Positions 11,301-15,824 of a DNA stretch of 17,168 nucleotides are shown one piece after another. This DNA is from an uncultured bacterium. Its GTDB lineage: Bacteria > Actinomycetota > Coriobacteriia > Coriobacteriales > Coriobacteriaceae. Position 1 is the stretch's first letter, and each line of letters begins with the position of its first letter. The notes beneath the pieces were generated by a model, which was not told the origin of the DNA, made no database searches, and was given only the letters and a program-made list of their open reading frames with translations. The DNA is taken from contig CAJMOP010000036.1 of NCBI GenBank assembly GCA_905215115.1, positions 1 to 17,168 on the forward strand. The letters run 5' to 3'. The translations under genes were made by a program, and so were the position numbers.

Positions 11301-13900
11301 CGTACCTCGCAACGATTGCCGGGGCCGCGGGCGGCAAGGCTCCGTACGAGTACGCATGGGATGAGACGAAGCTCCCCGACGGGTTCAAGCTTTCCCGTAC
11401 ACCGGGCGGTCTGACGCTCTCGGGCATCCCGTCCAAGACGGGCGTTTCCGCCTTTGATATCACGTGCAGGGATGCTCGTGGCGAGGCCATGACCGCCCGC
11501 TTTGCGCTCGTTGTCCAGGCAAAGCACGTAAAGCTATCGTTCACGGATAGCGACTTTACCTTTAATGGCGCGTCGCAGGCGCCCGAAGTTTCCGGTGCCC
11601 CTAAGGTCTGCAAGGGCGACCTTAAGGTCTGGTACTACGGATGCGGAAGTACGCAATATTTCTCGACGGATGCCCCGACCGATGCCGGCACGTACCGCGC
11701 TGTCGCCACGCTGCGCGGCCACGGCTACATCGGTGCCGCCGCCCGCCAGTTTGAGATCGCTCCGGCAAAGCTCAAGGTGAAGGTTGACGACGCCGAGCGG
11801 TTCGAGGGCGAGGCGAACCCAGCGTTTACCTCGAGCCTGGAGAGTGCGGTTGACACTTCGGGTGTGAAGGTCGAGTATTCCTGCGATGCCGATGAGAGCT
11901 CTCCTGCTGGCGAGTACCAGATCGGCGCGACGGTCACCGACCCGAACTTCGATGTCGAGGTCGTGCCCGGAACGCTGACGGTGAAAAAGAAGCAGGAGCC
12001 CGTCAATCCCAACCCGGTGGTTCCGGACCCGGACAATCCGGATAACCCCGAGCCCGATAACCCGGACAAGCCCGAGCGCTTTGAGGTGACGGCAAAGGCG
12101 GTCAACGGTTCGGTCGACAACGCTTCCGTCACCGTTGATGCGGGCGGCGACGTGACGCTCTCGGCGACGCCCGACGAGGGCTGCTACCTCGAGCGGGTGA
12201 CGGTCACGGAAGCCGGCCCGGACAAGGCCATCGATCTCGATATTTCCGGCTATGAGGGCGGAGCGTACGAGGTCACGCTGAGTGGCGTCACCGCGTCGCA
12301 CGAGATTACGTTCGAGTTCGCGAAAGCGGACGCTCCGAAGGTGATTGCGCAGCCACAGGACGCGAGTGCCCACGAGGGCGATGCTGTTGTGCTCTCGGTT
12401 GCTGCCGAGGCGGGCAAGGGCGTCCTCGACCACACGTCCTCGTCCACGGGTTCCGCCGCCGATGTCGAACTTTCCTATCAGTGGTTCCACATGGTGGGCG
12501 GCGAGACCGTGGCGCTCGAGGGCGAGACGGGGGAGACGCTCCTCATCGAGGGCCTTGATGAGGATTGCGCCGGCGAGTATTTCTGCCGCGTCACTCAGCG
12601 CTACCTTGGTACCGAGGCGCAGGTGGAAAGCGATCGTGCCGTCGTTTCCGTTGTGCTCCGGGATGCCCTCGTGTTCAACGGCGGTCTGCTGCCGGTCGCA
12701 CGTGCGCATAGCACGTATCGAGCGACGATTGCGGGTGCCGCGGGTGGCGAAGCTCCATATGAGTACACATGGGACGACGCTAAGCTCCCCGACGGGTTTA
12801 AGCTCACCCGCACAGCGGGCGGCCTGACGCTCTCGGGCACCCCGTCCAAGGCTGGAGTGTCTAGCTTTGACATCACGTGCAAGGACGCTCGGGGTGAGAC
12901 CGGGACCGCGCACTTTGTTCTGGTCGTTCAGGCGAAGCGGGTCAAGCTTGCATTTGAGAGCGGTAACTTCGTCTATAGCGGTGACGCCCAGGCGCCCGAG
13001 GTCACGGGGGTTCCCAAGGCCTGCGAAGGTGACCTGAGGGTCAGGTATTACGGGACGGGCGGCACGCACTATTCGTCGAGTGAGGCCCCGACCGATGCCG
13101 GCACGTATCGCGCCGTTGCCACGCTGCGAAGCAACGGGTATATCGGCGCCGCCTCGCGCAAGTTCAGGATTGCGCCGACGAAGCTTAAGGTAAAAGTCGA
13201 CGATGTTGAACGCTTCGAGGGAGAGATGAATCCCGCCTTTACCTCGAGCCTAAAGAGCTCGGCCGATACCTCGGGCGTGAAGGTCGAGTACTCCTGCGTC
13301 GCCGATGAGAGTTCTCCGGCGGGCGAGTACCAGATCGAGGCGACGGTCACCGACCCGAACTTTGATGTCACGGTTGAGCCCGGTACGCTGACGGTGAAGA
13401 AGAAGCAAGAGCCTGTCGACCCGGACCCGGTGGTTCCCGATCCGGACAAGCCCGATGGACCCGATCCGGACAAGCCGGACCCGGACCAGCCTGACCCGGA
13501 CCAGCCGGACAAGCCCGAGCCCGACCAGCCTGACCCGGGCAGGCCCGAGCCCGGCAAACCGGAGCCTGATCAGCCGGACAAGCCGGACCCGGATAACCCG
13601 GATAAGCCTGAGCCCGACAACCCGAGTAAGCCGGAGCCGGAAAAGCCCGGAACGCCCGATTCGGACCAGCCGGATTCAAAGGATCCGACAAAACCCGGTA
13701 GTTCGGATGACTCCGCAGCTGATAAGGCAAAGGCATCGGGCGCGGAAAACTCCGGCAAGAAGGAATCTTCCAAGTCGAGCGCTCAGCAGCTCGCCGATAC
13801 GGGCGATCACGCGCCATTGGCCGTCGCCGTGGCTGCGGGCGCCGTTGCGCTTATCGCAATAGCGCTCGAGCTGCTGCGTCGTCGTCGCTCGGACGCGTAA
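2297..13900 (+). CDS. Giant wall-anchored surface protein with LRR, InlB B-repeats, Ig-like/MBG modules and LADTG sorting signal
   Basis: A 3867-residue secreted protein, probably an adhesin or matrix-binding fibre on the cell wall. In order: signal peptide (1-34, cleavage after AYA); Ser/Asp/Glu-rich stretch (35-130); BspA-type leucine-rich repeats (about 176-422); an Ig-like domain with the YEPGDTISLEGM pattern (about 425-525); about 19 divergent InlB B-repeats / Flg_new_2-type units with GYxFxGW cores (about 527-2187), interrupted by a helical segment (796-873); three copies of a B-repeat + Ig + He_PIG + MBG-like module (2188-3704); Pro/Asp stalk (3706-3801); LADTG (3832-3836); hydrophobic helix (3840-3860) and RRRR tail. 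The start follows GGGAAGG. The frame is open throughout. It is transcribed alone, between a structured leader and the terminator at 13966. The ligand is unknown; nothing catalytic is visible. The N-terminal third has clearly lower GC than the C-terminal modules. Confidence 0.95.
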   Translation: MNRITAALYRFLVVYLSVAMVVTSIPLAPRAAYADDAGAVAVESEAQETDSGSDTDAVDESSPSDESASSASSDQENNTQDDSSSAASDAPGTSLAQDLTSAATDFDAAKSSPATSESPSDDSEVDALTYEPTVYEYAKFMPNYYLYPCDADGNVTVEIDENNPRENSVDGRMVTNLIIDYRTDLVDVQLCADSTNLRSVRFENSSISKIGTHAFYNCPNLIDISLSGMTIGHIGKEAFYGCKSLTSLNINEVATIGSMGDAAFAGSGLVSTGLDKVVGLTSIPDSAYEGCKALTDTGLDKNTSITSIGVCAFRFCSNLATTGLESNTTVETLGHTCFYGTDLSGGLTLPYNSKIEELPEKAFGSTNLETVFFGCNHEVLINTDTFPKYNMTVMVPAKMIPKYANGHPKAVWERCNGCLPVPVGKVLENVEISCDPNNMTYEPGDTISLEGMSVELDYPHTVSIWNYEALIKEELGEYLTATPRDGDVFDESMDGQPVKLVYDDGYSHFETQTKGTLQLKKPEPTSFQISYAQTIDKGERKLMDGVELPDVSGATTIDAGAEVTLDAGALGMLNDNITFKGWYDTESGKYISKETVYTFTPDKDLSLEARFKLKDYAVHVNDAQATDSSQDYAHLSVTAQNCYRNAGETVEVSAVTDNALFLGWYLGEGDDAYAASDQLDFTYTVDKADAIVSEDKTDARIEITPRYCAPQASVVLSVDGVDENGQPLGQFLSTGLYGIGSRVTVVAVPMPGYVFDYATDALGNVVFTGDDGPSYTFVLEGDAQYTAHFREATDPDESLAALKAALIAAITAAAVLATMYGLGEIVDPIAADAVIEIGMADNIEDVAAVGTKVLKEIKDIIDDHKKPKPHGDHKIEIIATAQPEVGGAVTGGGIHYEGTVATLEAVANPGYRFVCWKENGVEVSTSPLKTMTITDLTPEVVKMTAVFEKKVEVTAVAEADGIQADFSTGCTASPVKQSITRGDQAMVTASEGPDYAFVGWFEDGIEVSPERTYIFKAEVDRHLVARFRKADKTILVNTDPFDSAEVLCDGVPVVDGKVRAKDGDILTFTMRPKVRPDNPEKTYRFVEWRETDAQGITIANKQEVCEYRVNGNAQIEAVMDGRDAHTVRAEADPLEGGTVTLKRGETAGMVLEVPEGERVTAEAATSEGYIFDGWYLSNGGSDATSTLVSSERSYTFEPITDCVIQAKFTRACKVVVVVEPAAAMAGKYLVHGEGYCMKGEPATLSIELTAEASKQFTFKGWYDAKTDLLLGTDPSYLEFYPEDVECTVRAVFEENTYTVTAKAKKTFVERGAVEIEGHPGASSVTCGYGDTVMLKAKANDGYRFDHWKDGSGKEYDTAELVVKVTKSDTYTAIFTDSKPEVIVTADSWLGGIVTCNGTVVKPTTDKFKLGETLHLTAKAHPGFLFWGWYVNGRLKSLKHETSLVAKARGKTGHCVITAGFVPIDTVCVPLADPAEGGTVKASRVLADRGAEVALKATPNPGYVFTGWYTADGTFESADAEFTCHQERSHVHVARFMAKSYDVDATTVVDSGTGSLVESSVAGWVEGTGTVEAGHAATLTAHALSGYAFEYWADASGAVVSRDSTYHVMPTSDTTLQAVFSAKQYTVDVSCEESMGTVEGAGAYAAGQVATVRAVAAEDTAFVGWFRNGTCVSSKKTYRFTVREDTSLYAVFASGSYVVHTVASPAEGGAVSGFGGYEAGDRATLRAIANTGYSFAGWTDDKGETVSENADYTVKVAGDATYTATFTPKSYQVVLSASDDSVSTLSGEGSYQFGDTVELNATPMGTKRFVGWYVLDAEGNKLLLSCDAHCWVKLDKDMVEGLEDDTLELQAVFADPYEVTVTGEVVVKDKASNRGCRVTGSGSFAVGDQVELSAVAGMGYRFVGWSTDKEGTSIVETATTLDVTATQDITYYAQFESDGQVTITVTGSSIFRGTALLIDGIPAGSRSYDRGDMFMAIAIPWKKYHFSHWVDDAGVTVSYSAFYIGTAKENRQLTAVFYETGCDVQVATYPKDAGFSMVALGTGGSYHSAAIMFTVPHKGWKFKYWVDENGMPVGFTPVINRVVFGNRTFTAVYERATMSVTAVDPRQGGHVEGSSEDESLGYAVTNEVENGESTTLTAVPDAGYVFDGWYARNDDGSLGDEPLSTDATWTFVPEDNMTVEARFAEAPKYKVTARAVNGSVDPESALVATDGKVTLSAAPDEGCYLTRVTVAEEAGEDGSAGNAYDLDISDYKGGAYEVTLSGVSAPQQVTFEFAKAATPEVLAQPQDASAYEGDPVELSVAAEAGRNVRVHAAVSFGSAADVKLSYQWYRVSDDGGKAVALKGETGETLSFTQLDSDGEGEYFCRITQNYLGTVTKTDTEHAKVSIVPREALVFNGRVLPVATAHDEYRAEIAGATGGKAPYAYNLDDAEVPGGMQLTLTDDGSGALVLSGVPAATGVRRFKIRCTDDLGNKRDAHFALLVKAKEAPLTFEGQTFTYNATAQAPELSGVPEACEDDVKLTYVGTGDTHYSSDQAPVDAGTYRAVVTLDAKGYVGNASCDFTIEKAPVDISIETPDVTYDGARHGAAVAVAGLDTSGYSVAYCGIDGTSYGPTALEPCDSGNYRVTVKVTDPNYQGKESAEFSITKASQVITGTTSYSGVYGGDPIVFNNVAQTPVTFELVDSDDDRGPVSIKGRCATVKAAGTARVVAHAKASRNYLAAEDVELTVSVAPAQLLVKVDDAERFEGQENPEFTSSLVSRCDTSDVKVTYFCSANKKSPAGEYQIDAAVADPNFDVAVDPGTLTVKKKPEHYKVTAKAVNGSVDNDLVSVVEGGDATLSATPDEGCYLSRVTVAQAGSDATIDLDISDYKGGSYEVTLSDVTASQEVTFEFVKADAPRVVAQPQDVSVHEGDTVALSVAAEVELSYQWFRMVNGKAVALEGETGETLSLANLDDELAGEYFCRITQRYLGTEKQADSDCAAVSVVPWDTLVFNGDLLPAASAHGTYLATIAGAAGGKAPYEYAWDETKLPDGFKLSRTPGGLTLSGIPSKTGVSAFDITCRDARGEAMTARFALVVQAKHVKLSFTDSDFTFNGASQAPEVSGAPKVCKGDLKVWYYGCGSTQYFSTDAPTDAGTYRAVATLRGHGYIGAAARQFEIAPAKLKVKVDDAERFEGEANPAFTSSLESAVDTSGVKVEYSCDADESSPAGEYQIGATVTDPNFDVEVVPGTLTVKKKQEPVNPNPVVPDPDNPDNPEPDNPDKPERFEVTAKAVNGSVDNASVTVDAGGDVTLSATPDEGCYLERVTVTEAGPDKAIDLDISGYEGGAYEVTLSGVTASHEITFEFAKADAPKVIAQPQDASAHEGDAVVLSVAAEAGKGVLDHTSSSTGSAADVELSYQWFHMVGGETVALEGETGETLLIEGLDEDCAGEYFCRVTQRYLGTEAQVESDRAVVSVVLRDALVFNGGLLPVARAHSTYRATIAGAAGGEAPYEYTWDDAKLPDGFKLTRTAGGLTLSGTPSKAGVSSFDITCKDARGETGTAHFVLVVQAKRVKLAFESGNFVYSGDAQAPEVTGVPKACEGDLRVRYYGTGGTHYSSSEAPTDAGTYRAVATLRSNGYIGAASRKFRIAPTKLKVKVDDVERFEGEMNPAFTSSLKSSADTSGVKVEYSCVADESSPAGEYQIEATVTDPNFDVTVEPGTLTVKKKQEPVDPDPVVPDPDKPDGPDPDKPDPDQPDPDQPDKPEPDQPDPGRPEPGKPEPDQPDKPDPDNPDKPEPDNPSKPEPEKPGTPDSDQPDSKDPTKPGSSDDSAADKAKASGAENSGKKESSKSSAQQLADTGDHAPLAVAVAAGAVALIAIALELLRRRRSDA
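2822..3563 (+). repeat. BspA-type leucine-rich repeat region
   Basis: About seven units of roughly 23-25 residues follow the LRR_5/BspA pattern, IxxIGxxAFxxCxxLxxxxL: for example KIGTHAFYNCPNL, HIGKEAFYGCKSL, SIPDSAYEGCKAL, SIGVCAFRFCSNL. The last unit (KIEELPEKAFGSTNL) is followed by a capping segment with CNGC. Such domains mediate protein binding in surface proteins of gut and oral bacteria. The Cys in most units is part of the family pattern. Confidence 0.85.
3875..8857 (+). repeat. Array of about 19 divergent InlB B-repeat / Flg_new_2-like domains
   Basis: I count 19 units ending in a xFxGW/xFxxW core followed by a strand and a final xxAxF: for example FKGWYD (near 4030), FVGWFED (near 5287), FDGWYLS (near 5810), FAGWTDD (near 7496), FVGWSTD (near 7998), FDGWYAR (near 8730). 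Units average about 85 residues and are highly diverged from each other, with variants such as FEYW, FSHW, FKYW and one lacking the Trp (YVFDYATDA). This indicates an old expansion, unlike the recent duplication of the C-terminal modules. These beta-grasp-like repeats normally serve as extended stalks or binding surfaces. Confidence 0.85.
4682..4915 (+). other. Hydrophobic and helical segment interrupting the B-repeat array
   Basis: Residues 796-873 break the all-beta pattern. A very alanine-rich hydrophobic run (about 799-825, with LIAAITAAAVLATMYGLGE) is followed by acidic/amphipathic helical sequence and a Lys/Pro/His-rich turn (DDHKKPKPHGDHK), after which B-repeats resume with IEIIATAQPEVGG. 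The run is long enough to span a membrane. It is in frame with no start, stop or ribosome-binding site, so it is part of the protein. Confidence 0.7.
8858..10720 (+). repeat. Composite surface module, copy 1 (with extra MBG-like insertion)
   Basis: Order: B-repeat-like domain (YKVTARAVNGSVD, PDEGCYL), Ig-like domain (PQDASAYEGDPVELS, LSYQWY, GEYFCRI), He_PIG-like domain (VLPVATAHDEYRAEIAGATG to LSGVPAATGVRRF), and MBG-like domains (YNATAQAPEL, DAGTYRAVVTL, VDDAERFEGQENPEF, GTLTVKKK). Relative to copies 2 and 3 it carries 168 extra residues encoded by 9980-10483, containing another MBG-type strand set (VTYDGARHGAAV, DSGNYRVTVKVTD) plus a linker domain (YSGVYGGDPIVF). Confidence 0.85.
10721..12079 (+). 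repeat. Composite surface module, copy 2
   Basis: Same domain order as copy 1 without the 168-residue insertion. Close to copy 3 in DNA as well as protein. Its Ig-like domain lacks 18 residues present in copies 1 and 3: SVAAE joins VELSYQW directly. It ends in VKKKQEP and a short Pro/Asp linker (11996-12076), a miniature of the C-terminal stalk. Confidence 0.85.
11996..12076 (+). repeat. Internal Pro/Asp/Asn-rich linker between modules 2 and 3
   Basis: Encodes about 27 residues of PxPDNPDNPEPDNPDKPE type. It has the same composition and the same preceding VKKKQEPV as the C-terminal stalk at 13412, so it is probably a stalk start left behind when the module was duplicated (inference). Confidence 0.7.
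12080..13408 (+). repeat. Composite surface module, copy 3
   Basis: Same order: FEVTAKAVNGSVDN, GCYLERVTV, Ig-like domain with SYQWFHM and GEYFCRV, He_PIG-like domain, MBG-like domain (YSGDAQAPEV, DAGTYRAVATL, VDDVERFEGEMNPAF) and VKKKQEPVDPDP. It shares long near-identical DNA stretches with copy 2, for example around 12520-12540 and 11105-11125, so the duplication is recent. Confidence 0.85.
13412..13700 (+). repeat. Pro/Asp/Glu-rich wall-spanning stalk
   Basis: About 96 residues of short imperfect repeats such as PDPDKPD, PDQPDKPEP and PDNPDKPEP, encoded by degenerate CCGGAC/CCTGAC units. This is the classical peptidoglycan-spanning region before a sorting signal. The repeat tract is prone to length change. 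Confidence 0.85.
13790..13897 (+). other. Sortase sorting signal (LADTG), membrane helix and basic tail
   Basis: LADTGD (residues 3832-3837), then a hydrophobic helix PLAVAVAAGAVALIAIALEL, then LRRRRSDA. This is the usual tripartite cell wall sorting signal, with Ala replacing the Pro of LPxTG. Sortase would cleave between Thr and Gly. No sortase gene is in the window. Confidence 0.85.
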
Positions 13901-13938
13901 CGGCTCAAAAGGGGTGGCTAGATTGAAGCTGTGCGCGA

Positions 13939-13963
13939 TTTAGCCTGCTAAAGCGTATATACT
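13939..13963 (+). promoter_or_regulatory. Candidate brnQ promoter -10 with adjacent dyad
   Basis: TATACT at 13958-13963 is a good -10 box. Six bases upstream lies a perfect dyad, TTTAGC, CT, GCTAAA (13939-13952), in the place where a -35 element or operator would be. No clear -35 was found, which would fit an activator-dependent promoter. The next downstream gene is brnQ. Confidence 0.35.
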
Positions 13964-13965
13964 TG

Positions 13966-13995
13966 CGGGACGGGTCTTGTGCCCGTCCCGTTTTT
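13966..13995 (+). terminator. Intrinsic terminator after the giant surface protein gene
   Basis: CGGGACGGG (13966-13974), loop TCTTGTG, CCCGTCCCG (13982-13990), then TTTTT (13991-13995): a perfect 9-bp GC-rich stem with a U-run, 65 bases past the stop codon. It lies 23 bases before the brnQ start. Confidence 0.9.
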
Positions 13996-14018
13996 GATTC
14001 GACCCGAAAGGTGGTCCC

Positions 14019-15377
14019 ATGGCTTCATCCGCCCCGCGCGGTCTGCGCTCCGACCATGTCCTCACCGTCGGCATCGCCCTGTTCTCGATGCTCTTTGGCG
14101 CCGGCAACCTTATTATCCCGCCGCTGCTGGCGCTGCAGGCAGGCTCTGCCACGCCGGTTGCCATGCTTGGCTTTCTCATTGCCGCCATCGGCCTGCCCGT
14201 CATGGGCTTTATCGCCGTTGCGCTTGCCGGAACGGCGCGCGAGCTTGCCGGCCGCGTGCACCCCAAGTTTGGCGAGTTCTTTGTTGCGGCGGTGTATCTG
14301 GCCATTGGCCCGTGCCTGGCCATTCCGCGCACGAGCTCCACGGCCTTCGAGATGCTGGTGCCGCTGCTGCCCGAGGGCGTCTCGCTCAGCACGGCACGCC
14401 TGGTGTTTGCCGTTGGATTCTTTATCATCGCGTTTGCGCTCACGCTGCGCCCCGGCGTCATCACGCGCGTGCTCGGCCGCATTACGGGCCCCGCGCTCAT
14501 TGCCCTTATCGTATTGGTCGTGGGTGCCGCTGTGGTCTCGCCGCTGGGCTCCGCTGCCGCGCCGCAGGCTCCCTATAATGCTGGCGCTGCCGTACAGGGC
14601 TTTTTGACCGGCTATCAGACCATGGACCTGCTCGCGTCGCTCGCCTTTGGCATCATCATCGCCGAGACCATCCACGAGCTGGGTGTTACCGATGACAAGC
14701 GCGTTGCCTTCGAGATTTCGCGCTCCGGCGTGATCGCCGGTGTGCTCATGGCCATCATCTACTGCGGCTTGGGCCTTGCCGGCGCGCAGCTCAGCACCGT
14801 GATGCCCGATGCCACCAACGGTGCCGCCATCCTCGCCCGTTCCGCCTCTATGCACTTTGGCCTCGCCGGCACGGTCGTGGTCTTTGCGATCTTCTTCCTC
14901 GCTTGCATGAACGTGTGCATTGGCCTTATCAGCTGCTGTTCGCGCTATTTCTGCGAGACGTATGTGGTCAAAGGGGGAGCGGAGGCTTCCGAGGAGGCCA
15001 TGCGTCGTCCCTTTGCTGTTCTCGCCTTTGTGTTCGCGGCGTTTTCGTGCGTGCTTTCCAACGTGGGCCTCGACGTGATTCTTATGTTCTCGGTGCCCAT
15101 GCTCAACGCCCTGTACCCCGTCGCCATCGTGCTGGTGCTTATGGGTCTGGTGCACGGTTTTTGCGACGCGCATCCGCAGGTGTGGGTCTGGGTCGGCGGC
15201 GTTGTCGCAGTGCAGAGCGTGATTACCTCGGTCCGCGATGCGTTCTTTACGGGCGCGTGGCTGCCGTTCGATGCGCTGCCGCTGGCAGACATTGGAGCCG
15301 CGTGGGCGCCGGTTGCCGTGGTGGCGTTTGTGATCGGCCTGCTCCACAGCTGGTTTGTCGTACATTCGAGGAGCTAG
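14019..15377 (+). CDS. brnQ: Branched-chain amino acid transporter, LIVCS (BrnQ) family
   Basis: A 452-residue polytopic membrane protein that imports leucine, isoleucine and valine with Na+ or H+ (family knowledge). Matching motifs: LFGAGNLIIPP (residues 25-35), GFLIAAIGLPVMG (51-63), LAIGPCLAIPRTSSTAFE (94-111), and GYQTMDLLASLAFGIIIAETI, all hallmarks of BrnQ. Around twelve hydrophobic segments fill the chain; the length is typical for the family. ATG 14019 is preceded by AAAGGTGG (14007-14014). It is probably monocistronic: a terminator lies just upstream, and a tRNA promoter follows 11 bases after the stop. No catabolic or regulatory partner gene is adjacent. A hydrophobic GC-rich antisense frame covers it but is a shadow. 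Confidence 0.95.
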   Translation: MASSAPRGLRSDHVLTVGIALFSMLFGAGNLIIPPLLALQAGSATPVAMLGFLIAAIGLPVMGFIAVALAGTARELAGRVHPKFGEFFVAAVYLAIGPCLAIPRTSSTAFEMLVPLLPEGVSLSTARLVFAVGFFIIAFALTLRPGVITRVLGRITGPALIALIVLVVGAAVVSPLGSAAAPQAPYNAGAAVQGFLTGYQTMDLLASLAFGIIIAETIHELGVTDDKRVAFEISRSGVIAGVLMAIIYCGLGLAGAQLSTVMPDATNGAAILARSASMHFGLAGTVVVFAIFFLACMNVCIGLISCCSRYFCETYVVKGGAEASEEAMRRPFAVLAFVFAAFSCVLSNVGLDVILMFSVPMLNALYPVAIVLVLMGLVHGFCDAHPQVWVWVGGVVAVQSVITSVRDAFFTGAWLPFDALPLADIGAAWAPVAVVAFVIGLLHSWFVVHSRS

Positions 15378-15388
15378 GGTATCGTCGC

Positions 15389-15417
15389 TTGCACAGGCGG
15401 GGAGTCTCCCCTATAAT
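15389..15417 (+). promoter_or_regulatory. Sigma-70-type promoter of the tRNA-Pro/tRNA-Gly operon
   Basis: TTGCAC (15389-15394), a 17-base spacer and TATAAT (15412-15417): near-consensus housekeeping promoter. Transcription should begin near 15424, giving a leader of about 45 bases before tRNA-Pro. The spacer contains a perfect palindrome, GGGGAG T CTCCCC (15399-15411). Confidence 0.85.
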
Positions 15418-15468
15418 TTCCTTCGCTTTGGGACACGCAAGGTTTAGACCTTAGCTGCTCAACACCTT

Positions 15469-15545
15469 CGGGACGTGGCGCAGTTTGGTAGCGCGCCTGC
15501 TTTGGGAGCAGGATGTCGCAGGTTCAAATCCTGTCGTCCCGACCA
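15469..15545 (+). tRNA. tRNA-Pro (anticodon TGG)
   Basis: Complete 77-base cloverleaf including encoded CCA. The acceptor CGGGACG pairs with CGTCCCG (15535-15541), discriminator A, CCA at 15543-15545. Anticodon stem CCTGC/GCAGG with loop TTTGGGA and anticodon TGG at 15503-15505; T arm contains GGTTCAAATCC. It reads CCA and, by wobble, other Pro codons. It is first in a two-tRNA transcript. Confidence 0.97.
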
Positions 15546-15551
15546 TATCTT

Positions 15552-15625
15552 GCGGGCGTAGTTCAATGGTAGAACCCCAGCCTTCCAAGCTGATGACGCG
15601 GGTTCGATTCCCGTCGCCCGCTCCA
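15552..15625 (+). tRNA. tRNA-Gly (anticodon TCC)
   Basis: Complete 74-base tRNA, six bases after tRNA-Pro. The acceptor GCGGGCG pairs with CGCCCGC (15615-15621), discriminator T, encoded CCA 15623-15625. Anticodon loop CTTCCAA with TCC at 15584-15586. The outermost anticodon-stem pair (27-43) is a C-A mismatch; the other pairs are good. Its 3' 18 bases recur at 15796-15813. Confidence 0.96.
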
Positions 15626-15686
15626 TAAGAATTGTTTTAACGGCTTTGGTTTCCTTTGGGGATCAGAGCTGTTTTCGTTTACGCGC

Positions 15687-15808
15687 CGGGCGACGGGAAT
15701 CGAATCCGCCAGGGTGCGGAGCTGAGAAAATGCGTGAGCATTTTCCAGCGCAGCACGCAAGGGCCGAAGGCCCGCAGCGAAGCAAATCCTTGGACTTCCC
15801 GTCGCCCG
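15687..15808. repeat. MITE-like structured element bounded by inverted tRNA-Gly 3' sequences
   Basis: The ends are perfect 13-bp inverted repeats: CGGGCGACGGGAA (15687-15699) and TTCCCGTCGCCCG (15796-15808). Both equal tRNA-Gly T-arm/acceptor sequence; on the left the match extends to 18 bases (15687-15704, reverse complement of 15603-15620). Inside are a 12-bp hairpin with one bulge (GCTG-A-GAAAATGC 15721-15733 with GCATTTTC-CAGC 15738-15749) and GGGCC GAA GGCCC (15761-15773). There is no coding potential beyond shadows. Confidence 0.7.
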
Positions 15809-15813
15809 CTCCA
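15796..15813 (+). repeat. Direct repeat of the tRNA-Gly 3' end (att-like)
   Basis: TTCCCGTCGCCCGCTCCA at 15796-15813 repeats 15608-15625 exactly, including the encoded CCA, 188 bases downstream. Duplicated tRNA 3' ends are the normal signature of integrase attachment sites; only about 170 bases lie between these two, so no intact element remains. Confidence 0.7.
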
Positions 15814-15818
15814 AGCTA

Positions 15819-15824
15819 TATAAT
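15819..15824 (+). promoter_or_regulatory. Candidate -10 box for focA
   Basis: A perfect TATAAT. At 17 bases upstream the -35 position is TTCCCG (15796-15801), a poor match inside the tRNA repeat; TTGGAC at 15790-15795 is better but 23 bases away. It lies 109 bases before the focA start. No clear FNR-type site was seen. Confidence 0.4.

Noticed and set aside
13412..13700. CRISPR-like short repeats
   Set aside because: The repeats are coding, degenerate and without spacers; they encode the Pro/Asp stalk.
15687..15813. Extra partial tRNA genes
   Set aside because: Only T-arm and acceptor 3' sequences are present; there is no anticodon or D arm.
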